DNA from: Oenanthe sinensis
Taxonomy: Eukaryota > Streptophyta > Magnoliopsida > Apiales > Apiaceae
DNA length: 64,000 nt
NCBI GenBank assembly: GCA_028671895.1
Contig: CM053794.1
Coordinates: forward strand, 37,464,501-37,528,500
Direction: 5' to 3'
Part shown: piece after piece, positions 20,485 through 33,135 of the stretch
Layout: each line of letters starts with the position of its first letter
Numbering within the stretch: position 1 is the stretch's first letter
The notes under the pieces: generated by a model
What the model saw: the letters and a program-made list of their open reading frames with translations, nothing else
What the model was told of the DNA's origin: nothing
Databases searched by the model: none
Translations under genes and position numbers: made by a program

Positions 20485-22975
20485 TCAAGTTTTCTTTGGT
20501 ACCCAAACAAGGTTGGGTCCTTTATGCTTAGTCACATGAATATCCTTCCTGTTCTTAACAGTCTCAGTCACTTGCACATGCACATTTTCATTTTTCTTGT
20601 TTTGATTTTTTGCTTGATTAGTGCTTTCAGAACTAGATGCATGCTTAGGTGACATGGAGTGTTTTCTGTGTTTCACAGGACTAGCAGATTTAGGCCTAGG
20701 ACTGTTGATATACAAATTCTGACTTATGCATCCATCAACAAACTGTTTCCTGAGCCTAAAGCAGGTATTCATGATATTCATGTTACATGGCATACAATCA
20801 AATTTGTCACAAAATTTATGATTATCATGCATTAAAGGCTTAACATAACCACATGCAAACTTATCATTTCCCACAACAGGTTTCTTGCACAAGTGAGTAA
20901 GATGATTTGTTGAACCACAGTTTTTACAAATCTTTCTTGGTGCATTATGAACAGGTGCATAGTTGTTGTGTTTGTTAATGCCTATTTTTCCATTTCTATT
21001 AGCCTTTTTCTTTTTAGCATGCATAGCATCATTTTTCTGAGCATCCTGTTTAGTTTCAGTTTGAACAGGAGTGGACTTGGTTCTGATTGTGGGTTCTTCT
21101 TTTTCAACAGAGGCCAAATTTCTTTCAATTGCTTCCTTATCCTCATCATCTAATTGTTGTTTGATAACCATACTGGCTTCATCTACTTCAACAGTAGCCT
21201 TCTTAAAAATTGGTTCTTTGACATTTTTCAAAATATGAGGATTACCTTGGATTTCAATCTTTTTGCCTCTTGTTAAAACAGATTTTTTCTTTTTAAGATT
21301 CTCATAATCAAAACCAACTCCAATCCTAGTGCTTTCCTTGTTCTTCTCATGAAACTCTTTAACAATGGTTGCTGAGTTTTGATAAGATCTAATTTTCAAC
21401 TCATTTTCAGAAATTTGTTCTTTAAGAAACTTCTCAATTTGTTCAGAACAAACAATTTTGTTCTTGAGATACTCATTTTCCTGTTTAAAGTTTTCCATGT
21501 TTATAACAGACAATTCTAGAGTCTCATTTCTTGCAACTAGTTCCTCATTAGCTTTCACTAACCTAGCAATCTCCTCATAAGCAGCAGTCATACTGGTGTG
21601 AATATTAAACATCTCAATACTTAAATCTTCCACAGTTTTCTTGTATTGAGAATTTGACATATCAAGAGAGATTAAAGAAGGTACCTGAGAGTTCGAGGAT
21701 GAAGTTCCAGCATGTGAGTTGGCCATGAGTGCCAGATTCCCATATTCTTCCTCCTCATCTTCATCTGTATCATCCCAGCATTTTCCTTCAGCAATATAGG
21801 CTTTTCCTGTCTGCTTTTTGAGAAGAGCTTCATACTTGGCTTCCAACTCCAAGTAGTCTTTATCTTTCTTGATTGACTTAGGTTTGTTGCATTCTGTTGC
21901 AAAGTGTCCAAGATCATTACAGTTATAGCATCTTATCTTGGATCTATCAACTGTTCCAGTCTTGTATCCTCCATTATTGGAACTTCTCTGTGGATTCCTT
22001 CCTTTGCTTGAAGACTTGAAGGTTGGTTTTGGTTTGAAACTTTTGTTTCTTTTGAATCTCAAATTTCCAAACTTCTTTGCCATGAAGGCCATTGTTTTGT
22101 TGTCCATGCCTTCAAGTTCTTCAATGGTGTAGAAGTCATCTTCTTCTGACTCACTCTTGATGGAGTCCTTGTCTTCCTGTTCCTGATCTTCAATCATCTC
22201 AGATTTCAACTTCCTGCTTGTACCAGTCTTTTCAATTGTTGATGGTTCCTTAGCAACCAGGGCATTTGAGACATTTGCCATTTTTCCTCTATTTGCTAAA
22301 ATGGCCTTCTTTTGATAAAATTCCAGCTCATATGTTTTCAGTATTCCATAGAGTGTCTCAAGTGGAAGTTTTGTCAAATCTCTTCCTTCTCTTATTGCAG
22401 AGATTTTATGCTCCAGGTGCTCTGGGAGAGTTAACAAAAACTTCATGTTTTTCTCCTTTGTTTCATAATATTTCCCATGAAGTTGAAGATCATTGATCAG
22501 TTTATTGAACCTTTCAAATACTTCAGTTATGCCCTCATTTGATTTTGACATGAATGCTTCATACTGGGAAACAAGGAGCTGCCTTTGATTCTCTCTTACT
22601 TCCTCAGTTCCTTCACACAGAATTTCTATTGTCTCCCATATGTGTTTGGCAGATGTACAATTGACAATATTGTTGTACATCACAAGATCCAGAGACTCAA
22701 TTAATATTAACATTAAGCTATTGTCAAGAGAAACCTTTTCCTTCTCTGAGTCTGTGTACTGAGATGGATCTTTAGGTATCCATGTTGCAGGAATAACTTC
22801 AGACCCACTAGTAGTTTCAGGAACTAGAGTTACTGGCATGAAAGGACCATTCTTTAATATTTCTGGATACATGGGGTTTGCAGCCTTTATGAACATCAGC
22901 ATCTTCTTCTTCCATAGGTTGTAATTTTCTCTGTCAAAGGTAGGAATCTTTATGCTGCTTAACTTCTGAGAACTC
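20485..22975 (-). CDS. Ty1/copia Gag with two CCHC zinc knuckles
   Basis: The open frame runs from 23025, but its upstream part overlaps the PBS. The first plausible ATG is the MSSQKLSSIK methionine near 22977, giving about 830 aa. The N-terminal half has the UBN2-type retrotransposon Gag fold (FDRENYNLWKKKMLMFI, then HIWETIEILCEGTEEVRENQ). A first zinc knuckle is CYNCNDLGHFATEC (C-x2-C-x4-H-x4-C), and a second is CKNCGSTNHLTHLC nearer the C-terminus. An acidic and coiled-coil-like spacer separates them. A long Gag with a second knuckle fits Sirevirus-type elements. It ends ...VWVPKKT-stop about 11 nt before the pol frame opens. It forms the virus-like particle and packages element RNA. Confidence 0.92.
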
Positions 22976-23007
22976 ATCTTGATCTTTAGTCTGTATGTTT
23001 GTTTACA

Positions 23008-23024
23008 GCCTGGCTCTGATACCA
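23008..23024 (-). promoter_or_regulatory. Primer binding site for initiator tRNA-Met
   Basis: In element sense TGGTATCAGAGCCAGGC lies 2 nt after the 5' LTR. It is complementary over about 16-17 nt to the 3' end of plant initiator tRNA-Met (...CCTGGCTCTGATACCA). Confidence 0.96.
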
Positions 23025-23026
23025 CT

Positions 23027-24280
23027 TGTTAGGAATTTAGAGGCCCAGAAGTTACAGAGGGGGGGGGGGTGAATGTATACTTCAAAAATTTTCTTGTTTT
23101 TGAAAAGAACTTGTTCGAAGCTTGAAGAACAGATGGAATTACGAAGGTGTTTATCAAGACATATAACAGGAAATAATATAGACACAGATGTAACTTTCAA
23201 TCTAATTTTGTATTAGAATGATCTTTGCTACAATCTGAAATTCAGTTTGAATTTCAGCTTCTTGTTCTGGGATTCTTACTATTGTAAAAATGCTCAAGAC
23301 ACTATCAAATGTGGCTGTGCATAAAGTATATAGACAACATGTCCTGTGCACATGCTCACATGAGACAGTTTAGCTAAAACTAGAAATAGACAGAGATTGC
23401 TTTACATTTGACTAATGACTATTTCTAGCTAACACTGTAGTGACAGTCTGCTCCATCCTGCCTTATCTCTTCTGTCACTTTTCTTGGCTTATCTTCCCAG
23501 CTACATTGTAGACTTGTCTCTGTCTGTGCAGGTTTGACTTATCCTGCATAAAAAGAGCTGCAACATCATCTGTCTTGTTCTGCAATTCTTCCTTGAAACT
23601 AGCTTCTTTTGCAGTCGAGTACTCTTCTTGAAATTGGTTCGATAAGTCAAGGAGATTGACTTCTCGAACAGCTGTGACTTCTCGATTGATCCTGAATACT
23701 TGATTTCTCGAATGTCTAGACTTCTCGATCGCATACTCAGCTTGATGACTTCTCGATCAGATTAGACTTCTCGAATACATGCTTGATATTGACTTCTCGA
23801 ATGACTCAGCCTTATCACTTCTCGAATGCTCCATTTGCTAGCTTCTCGAATTGTTTATTTTCACTTCTCGAATGCCTCATAATTGACACTTCTCGACTGG
23901 ATTCAATACCTGACTTGTCGAATGACTGACTTCTAGATCGAGTACTAAGCAGATAGAAGTTTTGAGACTTCTCGAAATGTTTCCACAGTTCTGACTTCTC
24001 GAATGGCTGACTTCTCGACCAAGTAACTTGCCTTAGTAGAATTCTCAGATAACTTCTCTTTTTATTTTCTTCACAGTCTTCTTTGTCTGGTTGCATGATT
24101 CAACTTGAATCTTCTAACTGACTTTATTTCTGACTTAATTTACAATTTGAAGATAAACAGAGAAAACTTCTAGTTACAAATTACACATGAATTACTGAGT
24201 CACTAGTCTATTACAGAAGCACAAACTAAGTTACAGCAAGACAGATAATTAAATAGGCTAGGCTTGATTTAAGTCCAACA
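23027..24280 (-). repeat. 5' LTR of the copia element
   Basis: 1254 bp, the transcribing LTR in element sense. It carries the TTCTCGA array at about 23657-24019, upstream of the TATA-like box. The reading frames seen in it are identical to those in the other LTR and are not genes. Confidence 0.95.
23326..23333 (-). promoter_or_regulatory. TATA-like box of the copia 5' LTR
   Basis: CTATATAC in element sense, within TTGTCTATATACTTTATGCA, about 330 bp downstream of the palindrome array. It is the best candidate for the core promoter of the genomic transcript. Confidence 0.6.
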
Positions 24281-25082
24281 AGACTGATCAGGGAGCAATA
24301 GTGTTTAATTATGTTGTATCCAATCCATATTGCCTGTGTGGCTATTATACATTGATTTTGAGCAGTTGATTCATTTTGATGACATACTGCATTGTTTCAG
24401 TTTGAGATAAACTGTGATTTATTTACTGTTCAGTTTTCATAATTAATTGTGTTATATTCCATTCTCGATACAGATCTCATATCTTGATTTAATTTCAATT
24501 GTTCATATACTTGCTGAGCATTTCTTTGGCTCACTCTTGCTTTTCATCATACACTTTTCCAGACAGGATGAGAAAATATTAGCCTTTCAGAAAAAGTAGA
24601 TTGACGAGATTTATCCGCGTAGCTCGGAAGAAGAAAGTAAGATATCTTTACGAAGAAGTTTTCGGATCCAGAACGTCTGTATCTGGAGTAAGTTTTATTT
24701 ATATATATTGGTATATTATATATTATATATATTGCTTGGTATAGACCCGTCCTAGCTGCTGGTATACTTTTTATCGAAGTTATACTGGTAATATAAGATT
24801 GATTTAAAGAGATTGTGGAAATCAATTGTGGAAATTTTATGGATGGGGTCACAAGCGAGATGCGATTTGATTATTTGAGGTTTATAATAATTGATAATTG
24901 GTTTTTGAATTCTTGTTTCTAGAACTATAATCTAAAAGATCTCGGTAATTGGGGTCGTAGCTGTAGTTTTCAGATATTGAATGACTACAGGTGGTTTAAA
25001 ATATTATTAAACAGGTGATTTTATATTGAGGATTTTCACGTGACGACCAGATCCCCGACCCCGGATTTGGGGGCGTTACATA

Positions 25083-25351
25083 CTCTCTCCGTTTTATATT
25101 AATAGTTCACTTTAAAAAAATAACGCATATTAAAAAAATTTAGTATTGATTGGTTGTACTCATATTTATTGCATTGAATGAATATAATATAAAGTATGGA
25201 GTTGATCTTGAAAATATAAATTAGAGCTATGTGGAATATAGTTAATTTTGAAAATATAAATTAGATTAAATTTTACATTGAAAGTTATAGTGAACAATTA
25301 TTCTGAAATAAATTTTTTTGAAAGTGGACTATTAATATAAAACGGAGGGAG
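25083..25351. mobile_element. Stowaway MITE, host of the gypsy-type LTR insertion
   Basis: The left TIR CTCTCTCCGTTTTATATTAA and right TIR TTAATATAAAACGGAGGGAG are near-perfect inverted repeats. TA flanks both sides (25081-25082 and 25352-25353). The solo LTR's 5-bp duplication TACTC is the TA plus first three bases of this MITE, so the MITE was there before the LTR. Confidence 0.9.
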
Positions 25352-25709
25352 TATATAATTTTGATTGTAAATTAAATATTATTACATTATATTTTTATAA
25401 GAATAGAAAACGTAATATAATTTTTAATAATATTATTTTCATAATTTATATTTCTAACAATAATTATTAATTAGTGGTTAAAGTTAATTTTTTAATTTTC
25501 ATAAACCGGCATTTTTGTGTGAAATGGAGGGAGTATTAAATTAGTGGTAGAGTTCTGAATATAATATCATTATTAAAATAAAATAAAATATAGAATATTT
25601 ATCGTAGACGTAGCGGACGACATCCTGATAGTAAAATTTAGGGTTATTCAAAGTATTAAGTATAAAATATTTCAAATTCATATATAATGATATAGTATGG
25701 AAGGATACT

Positions 25710-25917
25710 GGCCCCGTTTGTCTAGACTTATAAGTAGTTTATAAGTCAAAAAAATTGATATATATGTACTTTTTCTGAAAATAAGTAACTTATTTTCAAA
25801 TTTGAAAATAAGATTTGGTCTTAAATTTCTAAAATAAATATTAATTTTTTAAAAAAATATGAAAATACTTTTTAAAAAAAAGTAACTTACTACTTATAAG
25901 TTAAGTCAAACACCTCC
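25710..25917. mobile_element. hAT-like MITE, copy 1
   Basis: Termini GGCCCCGTTTGTCTAGACTT and, inverted, AAGTTAAGTCAAACACC. Internal sequence (GTACTTTTTCTGAAAATAAG and following) is closely shared with 27602-27806. The GGCC..GTTTGG..CCAAAC ends are typical of hAT-derived MITEs. Confidence 0.65.
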
Positions 25918-27308
25918 ACTATCTGTATTACAATAAATTTTAAAAACTTAAATTTTTTCTCAGAAATGTAAATTGGATTGCGTAACTAGAAGGTCGGAGT
26001 TCGTTTGAATGAGTCAGGACTCACGGGCCTCTGCCACGCAAGACGCAACACAGGATTTGTATTACTACTGCATCCTCTCGTCTAAATCTTGATAAGGACT
26101 CCCTCCCTTTTGCCTGTCTATTTTTAAATACATGTTTATTTTTATTTTTAAAATAAATATGATAATAATCTTTTAAAATTAACTCTATATTTATTATTTT
26201 CAAAGCTCAACTTATTTAAAATTTAGTTAGATTGTCATTTTTTAAAATAATATTTAATAACTTCGACTATTGCTACTTCCTCGCCCGAGATTTCGAATTC
26301 TTTTAACAAAGAAGTATTCGATCCCGAATTTAACATAATCTTGGCCAAGGAGTAAATACTACGAGTAGTACTGTTCTGATACAACAATAAAGTATATAAC
26401 TACAACCATACAGAGAACAGAGTACATAAACACCAGACGAAGTTATGAGAAAAACAGTTTCATTTATGGAATATGAAAGTATGGGCCATCCTCATTAAAT
26501 GCATTATTCGGAATTACATTATTTTTTGATTTATTGTTTTGATGGGTACTTTTAACTTAGGATTTTATATCAATCTTTAGTACGAAGCTTCCCCTCTCTT
26601 TTTCACGCTGAGAAAAAAAAAAGAGATAATCAGAATACCGTAATTTTTATTTTATTTTAAAATAATCTTGACTTGCACACTTATACAGTTATACACTGCC
26701 AACACATTGCGTTATAATTCTATATTAATCTATTTTTCATATTTAATTTTGCCAGGAACAACCGTAATATCAAAATCTAAATTATTTTATTATTTATTTA
26801 CTAAAGTCTCTTTTAGACTAGTTTTCTGATGTTTGCAAATTTGATATTCTTCAAAAGTTTTGTATAATTTATATTTATCTACGACTAATATAATTATAAA
26901 GATTTAATTATTAATTTTTGGAGAAACAAAATAGTACATCGTTTAAGGTTAAAATTACAAAATAATATAATTAAGATGGTGTAGTTTTATATTTTAATAC
27001 TAAAAATTGCACTTTAAACAAAATATGAAATACAAAATATTAATAACATTATTTAATGACATGAAATTATAATATGTATCCAACATTGCTTTTTTATTTT
27101 AAAAAATGGTACATGAAAATTGCAAAGGAAAAAAATGAAAAAGAATTGTTCTTAAAATAAAAATAAAAAAATATTAAATGACGTTATTTAACTAAACAAT
27201 ATAACCAACCAATATGTAAGTTTGCATTTAACTTTAGAAAATAATAAATTGATGGAAAAATAAAAGAAAAAATGAACGAGTACCGAACAATCAGTGGGCT
27301 AATACTGT

Positions 27309-27532
27309 GGGTGTTTGGCCCCCATTAAATTATAAAAATAAGCATTTTTCCAAAAAAAAGCAGGGTAAAATGTATTTTTTTATAAGTAAAATTTTATTTT
27401 TCAAAAATAAGTTTTGTTCTTAGTTTGTTTTCCGGAAATAAGTACTTATTTCCAGAAAAAAATAGGTAAATGTGTACTTTTTTTCAAAAATAAACACTTA
27501 TTTTTTATAAATAAATTTAGTTAAACGGACCC
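27309..27532. mobile_element. hAT-like MITE, diverged
   Basis: Starts GTGGGTGTTTGGC and ends AGTTAAACGGACCC, with the alternating AATAAG/CTTATT composition of the neighbouring family. It is too diverged to set exact ends. Confidence 0.45.
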
Positions 27533-27601
27533 ATTATAAATCCTGGAAAAAGGGATTTGTTTTAAGAGCCAAGAGGCGATAAAATTGATTTTCTATATTG
27601 A

Positions 27602-27806
27602 GGCCCTGTTTGGCTAAACTTATAAGTAGCTTATAAGCTGAAAAAGTTGGTATATATGTACTTTTTCTGAAAATAAGTAACTTATTTTTAAATTTGTAAA
27701 TAAGATTTGGTCTTAAAATTTTAAAATAAATATTAATTTTTTTAAAAAAAATATGAAAATACTTTTAAAAAAAAATAACTTATTACTTATAAGCTAAGCC
27801 AAACAA
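27602..27806. mobile_element. hAT-like MITE, copy 2
   Basis: Starts GGCCCTGTTTGGCTAAACTT and ends TAAGCTAAGCCAAAC. Near-identical in plan and mostly in sequence to 25710-25917. Confidence 0.7.
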
Positions 27807-28673
27807 CGAAATTGCGAAAATGATTGTGATGCTTTATCTTGAACTTGTCCGTTTGTTGTGCGTAAAATAAGAAAAACGAACTCTAGGCGCAGACTAGGCC
27901 TATCGCCTAAGGCCTCCGATAGGAGTTTGGCCCATACTTAACAACTCACTGTTTCAGTCAATGGGCTATAGTCTCCTCGTTTGGTATAGCTTTGGTGTTG
28001 ACTTTTTTCATTACTCTATTTGTTTTTCAAAATGCTATGGAATTTGACTTGCCATTAGTTTCTTTTGACAAAATTAACTTTTCATTAATAAATTGTATCG
28101 AAGTACAATGACCCAAAAAATGAGTTTATTTCATTCACCAAGTTTATCATGTAACTGAAAGGCACGCATGTTGCCTCCGAACATTTAGACAATAACACAT
28201 TAATGGTTGAAAATAAAACACTATCAAATAAAGGTCTCGTTAAAAACTCCACATAAGCAAAACCCTCCGGAAAAAAACTCAAAAGAGAAAAAGAGTGTAC
28301 TACTAACAACAACTAAAAATAAGAAAAAGAACATATAATTACAATGAGGTTATTAAATCCAAATTCAATATTAGTTGAGTGCAAAATAAAATAAATAGTT
28401 CCTCCGATTTCAATTAGTTATCTTTTTGATTTTATGAATAATTATTTTTTGATTTTTTATTTAGAAAATATAACTTACATAAATATCTTATCTTAAAATG
28501 TGTATAAAAAGTGAAGAAAACATTTATATTATACTAATGTTATCATTTTTGGTTGAAAGTAACTATGAAAACTCAAAGGTACGTGTGTAACCGAATTAAA
28601 GAAATTCCCTACAAATTTCATAGTTCAAACTATACATATATTATACTTCCTCCTTGTCCCATTATAATTGAAA

Positions 28674-29179
28674 TAAGTTTATAACCCGTGTAAAGCACGA
28701 ACGATATTAATAAATTATACATTAAATATTTTATATAATTTAAATATTTAATTTAATATGATAATTTATTTTATTATTAATTTCTTTCTACATTTTTCTA
28801 TACAATATAGTTTATATATTAATATTAATAAAATTTAATTATAAGTTATAATTTTAAATAAATAAAAGAGTTTGAATGATATGAAATTGAGTTGAATATA
28901 AGTACAAGTGAACAACTATATTAAATTAAAATTATAGGTTAAGTAAGATTTTTAAAATATAAAATATAATTTATATATAATATAATATTATCCGTGAACA
29001 ATGAAAGAAGGATAGTCAGTGATAGAGTTGATGTATGATATATCTTTTATAAAAGTAGATTTTATTAAAATTGGATGGTTAAGATATTTTCCATGGTTCA
29101 CCTAAAATTAGATGGTTATGATCTTTTATATGATTCACCTAAGATTGGAAAAAAGTTTTTTTGTTTGGTTATAATAATA
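28674..29179 (-). mobile_element. Helitron-like element 1 (non-autonomous)
   Basis: On the minus strand the 3' end reads CGTGCTTTACACGGGTTATA, with a short GTGC/CACG hairpin, then AACTTA. Its interior is homologous to the 3' part of the neighbouring element (29190-29490). Its 5' end abuts the CTAG end of element 2, a head-to-tail arrangement. It has no coding capacity. Confidence 0.45.
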
Positions 29180-30177
29180 CTAGCTTGTAAGCCGTGCAAA
29201 ATAGAAGTTATATTAATAAATTAAATATTATTTATTTTTTATAATTTAAATATTTAATTTAATATAATATTATTATTAAAATATATATTTTCTTAAAAAT
29301 TGGACGCTTATGATTTTTTTTATTGTTAGGGGAAACCAATAATATTGATAAAATTTAATTAATAAATTGTCATTTTAAATAAATTAAAGAGTTTGAACGA
29401 TGATAAAATTGAAACATGTTAATAAATTGGGAGTACAACTTCTTATTTTAATTAAAATTTAATTAAAAAAATGTGTTTGAAGTTGAACATGAGACGAACA
29501 TAACAAAAAAAACTTTGGAATCGTCCGGTTTGGTCATTAATTTGTTATCCGCGTTTGGGTTCTCCACTTATGTCGGTGAATGAGCTCTGGGTTGAAAAGT
29601 TGTTTAGTTCGATGACTTAGTGCGGAATTGTTTTTTAGTTCATGTTAAAAATCTGAAGAAAGAAATTAGTATTAGATTGTTTTTTATTTAATTTTAATTC
29701 AAAAAATTAGAATAAGAGTGTACTTTAATTTTTATTAATTAAAAGAGTTTAAGTATGAGAATAAAGTTCCAGGAATTATCTCAAGAAAATTAGCTAAGGT
29801 GCTAATGTTTTTTAGTATGTGTATTTTTGTAATTGTATATAATTCTATGTAATTACAATAACACTATCGTGTATTTATATGAGAATTTTTTTAATCGTGT
29901 ATTTATATGAGAATTTTTTTTAATCTCAGGAAAGTTAGGCGAGGCAACATCGGGAATATTAATCTATTTAAGTATATTAGAAGTGTTTTATTTTTTTTAA
30001 ATTTAATTAAGAAATTTTTATATAAAAAAGAATTTGAAGTATATTAGAAGTATTTTAATTAAATTTTAATTAAAAGAGTATGTTTTAATATACGTAAAAT
30101 ATTAATATTATTTTAACATTCAAAAAAATAAATAATAAATTTTAATTTTAAATAAATTAACATATTTGAACAATGAT

Positions 30178-31338
30178 TGTAAATGCACCTAGAGGGGGTG
30201 AATATGTGCTATAAGGCTCACTATGTCCAATTTTAATTTTTACCAACTACAATAGTTAACTGTTATGAAAGCAGTCTGTTGTGCCTTTAATAATAACTTA
30301 CTGTTTTAATTATATCAGAGTGTTATAGAAAGCTAATACGAATGCAATGTATAAAATAGTAAAATACGATAATGTAAAGGAGACACACGATATTTAGTTA
30401 GGTTCGACCCCTATGTCTAATAGTCGACGTCCTGGTCACTTAACAACTTGGTAAGAAAATATATATTAATCAATAATATTTCAATTACAAGTTTAAGATA
30501 TACATACCTTTAACCCAATCACTAAAGTCAACTTGCTACAATCCCTAGCAATCCTGAGCACTATGATTTCAGCTTGTTGTTATCTCATGCCTTGCAATAT
30601 GTTCTTGAACTTCTAAATTCCTTGAGTCCCACTCTTGAATTCCTTATTCCCTGAACTCTTTGTCATGATGGAATAACTCAGCTTCAATCCTACACAGCTC
30701 CTTGTTCTAACTTCGAACCCCCTGCTACTTCGTGATTACCAATACAACGAGATGAGAAATGTTTACAACTCAAAAAATAGATTCTCTAAATATCCAATAT
30801 TCAATATAAACCCATGCTCAATTTAGAGAAGTGTATAATCAGTTTTTCAATATATCAAAACTGAGTTGTAGTATTGTTACATATATATATATGAAAGCTA
30901 GGCATGTATATATAATTCAAATTAAACATAGATATACGAGATAGAAGAATAAAACGTTTGAAATCGAAACTCCTATAAATATGAGATAATATAGAAGTAG
31001 TTGTTGTTTGAAAAATGAGTTTAAACCAAGTCAACTACATCTTATTAATCTGGAAAATGTTTTTAGATAAAATATACGAGCTTGAATAAATATTAAAAAT
31101 GTGATATTCAGTGAATTAACATAATAAGAATCCTGAACCTAATAAACAACTAATAGAACAATCATGTGCAGAAGTTGTAGATAGGCTCGGCTTACTGTTA
31201 TGCTGACACATTAACTTCCTACAAAATCATATTTGTACTAGTAATATAGCAAGCTTATAACAGTCATATAGATAATAACAAGCTAAAATATCCTTACAGC
31301 TTGTTGTTGTGTGTCATCATCAAAACTTGGGATTTACA
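30178..31338 (-). mobile_element. Solo LTR 'R', copy 1 (copia-like)
   Basis: 1161 bp. The plus strand starts TGTAAATGCACCTAGAGGGG and ends TTGGGATTTACA. TSD ATGAT lies at 30173-30177 and 31339-31343. The G run at the plus-strand start becomes a C run near the 3' end in minus orientation, as in Sirevirus-type LTRs. A probable empty site is at 29396 (GAACGATGATAAAATTGAAA). Confidence 0.8.
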
Positions 31339-31606
31339 ATGATGAAATTGGAACATGTTAATTAGTAGATAATGACTCAAAAAATTGGAATAAGAGTGTA
31401 CTTTAATTTTTATTAATTAAAAGAGTTTAAGTATGAGAATAAAGTTCCTAAGATTATCTCAGGAAAATTAGCTAATGTGCTAATATTTTTTAGTGTGAGT
31501 ATTTTTGTAAATGTATATAATTCTATGTAATTACAATAACGCTATCGTGTATTTATATGAGAATTTTTTTTAATCTCAGGAAAGTTAGGTGAGGTAACCT
31601 CGAGAA

Positions 31607-32733
31607 CTTACTGTTTTAATTATATCAGAGTGTTATAGCAAGCTAATATGAATGCAATGTATAAAACAGTAAGATACTATTATGTAAATGAGGCACACGA
31701 TATTTAGCCAGGTTCGACCCCTATATCTAATGGTCTACGTCCTGGTCTCTTACCAACTTGGTAAGAAAATATATATTAATCAATAATATTCCAATTACAA
31801 GATTAAGATATACCTACCTTTAAACCAATCACTGAAGTTAGTTTGATACAATCCATAGCAATCCCGAGCAGTATGATTTCAGCTTGCTGTTATCTCCTGC
31901 CTTGCAATATGTTCTTGAAATTCTAAATTTCTTGAGTCCCGCTCTTGAATTCCTTATTCCCTGAACTCTTTGCCATGATAGAATAACCCGGCTTCAATCC
32001 TACACAGTTCCTTGTTCTAACCTGAACCCTTGTTAATTCAGTGATTACCAATACAATGAGATGAGAAATGTTTACAACTCAAAAACTAGATTCTCTAAAT
32101 ATTCACTATTCAATATAAACCCATGCTCAATTTAGAGAAGTGTATAATCAGTTTTTCAATATCAAAACCGAGTTGTAGTATTGCTACGTATATATGAAAG
32201 TTAGATATGTATATATATGAAAATTTATAATGACTAATTTGAATTATAGATAATGTAGACGTTAAGAGAATAATATAATTCAAATTAAGCATAGATATAG
32301 GAGATAGAAGAACAAAACGTTTGAAATCGAAACTCCTATAAATATGAGATAATATAGAAGTAGTTATTGTTTGAAAACTGAGTTTAAACCAAGTCAACTA
32401 CTTCTTATTAATTTGGAAAACGTTTTTAGATAAAATATATGAGCTTGAATATATATTAAAAACGTGATATTCACTGAATTAACATAATAAGAATCCTGAA
32501 CCTAATAAACAACTAATAGATCAATCCTGTGCAGAAGGTGTAGATATGATGAACTCTATTTCAACAAGCTGTTATTCCATTACAGCTTACTGTTATGCTG
32601 ACACATTAACTTCTTACAAAAACACATTAGTACTAGTAATATAACAGGCTTATATCAGTCATAGAGATAATAACAAGCTAAAATATCCTTACAATTTGTT
32701 GTTGTGTGTCATCATCAAAACTTGGGATTTACA
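31607..32733 (-). mobile_element. Solo LTR 'R', copy 2, truncated
   Basis: Same family as 30178-31338 and produced by the tandem duplication. The first ~115 bp on the plus strand are lost in a deletion that joins CCTCGAGAA to CTTACTGTTTTAATT near 31606. The right end TTACA and ATGAT flank are kept. Confidence 0.8.
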
Positions 32734-33135
32734 ATGATGAAATTGGAACATGTTAGTTAGTAGATAATGACTCAAAAAATTAGAATAAGAGTGTACTTTA
32801 ATTTTTATTAATTAAAAGAGTTTAAGTATAAGAATAAAGTTTCTGAATTATCTTAGGAAAAGTAGCTAAGGTGCTAAAAAATTTTAGTGTGGGTATTTTT
32901 ATAATTGTATATAATTCTATGTAATTATAATAACAATATCGTGTATTTATATGGGAATTATTTTTAACCTCAGGAAAGTTAGGTGAAGTAACCTCGAGAA
33001 TATTAATATCTTTAAGTATATTAGAAATGTTTTATTTTATAAAAATTAATTAGGAAATTTTTATATAAAAAAGAATTTGAAGTATATTAGAAGTATTTTA
33101 ATTAAAAGAGTATGTTTTAATATATGTAAAATATT

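Larger units (their letters stand above)
10456..24280 (-). mobile_element. Complete Ty1/copia retrotransposon, Sirevirus-like, with an extra 3' ORF
   Basis: A 13,825-bp element on the minus strand, flanked by the 5-bp target duplication AGACT (10451-10455 and 24281-24285). Order in element sense: 5' LTR (24280-23027), tRNA-iMet PBS, gag, pol in protease-integrase-RT-RNase H order, a spacer with a palindrome array, a 1550-codon extra ORF, PPT, 3' LTR (11709-10456). The integrase-before-RT order makes it Ty1/copia. The two-knuckle Gag, a large ORF after pol, and a poly-C tract near the LTR 3' end suggest the Sirevirus (Maximus/SIRE) lineage. Both LTRs are 1254 bp and I saw no difference between them, so insertion is recent. 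It sits inside the gypsy-type solo LTR. Confidence 0.95.
7759..25080 (+). mobile_element. Solo LTR of a Ty3/gypsy-like element, split by a copia insertion
   Basis: It begins TGTGACAACCCGG and ends TTGGGGGCGTTACA, so it has the TG...CA ends with C-rich start and G-rich finish of many plant gypsy LTRs. The 5-bp target duplication TACTC is at 7754-7758 and 25081-25085. Removing the copia element and one copy of its TSD leaves about 3.5 kb (7759-10455 plus 24286-25080). No second copy of the terminus and no gag or pol is present, so a solo LTR fits better than an intact element. A GC-rich stretch at 8270-8480 with a TATA box and a CT-rich leader looks like its promoter. It inserted inside the first bases of the MITE at 25083. 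The lineage (Tekay/Del-like) is a guess. Confidence 0.8.
25354..28673. other. Gene-free spacer with MITEs
   Basis: AT-rich. It holds three hAT-like MITEs listed separately and single Stowaway-like ends near 26101, 28400 and 28655. I see no supportable coding exon. Confidence 0.55.

Noticed and set aside
20474..20511. A tiny intron joining gag to pol (GTACCA...TTGCAG)
   Set aside because: It would be about 38 nt, well below the usual plant minimum of about 70 nt. Kept instead as a frameshift/stop question.
7759..25080. Intact gypsy element rather than a solo LTR
   Set aside because: No second copy of the terminus, no PBS/PPT and no gag or pol outside the copia insertion.
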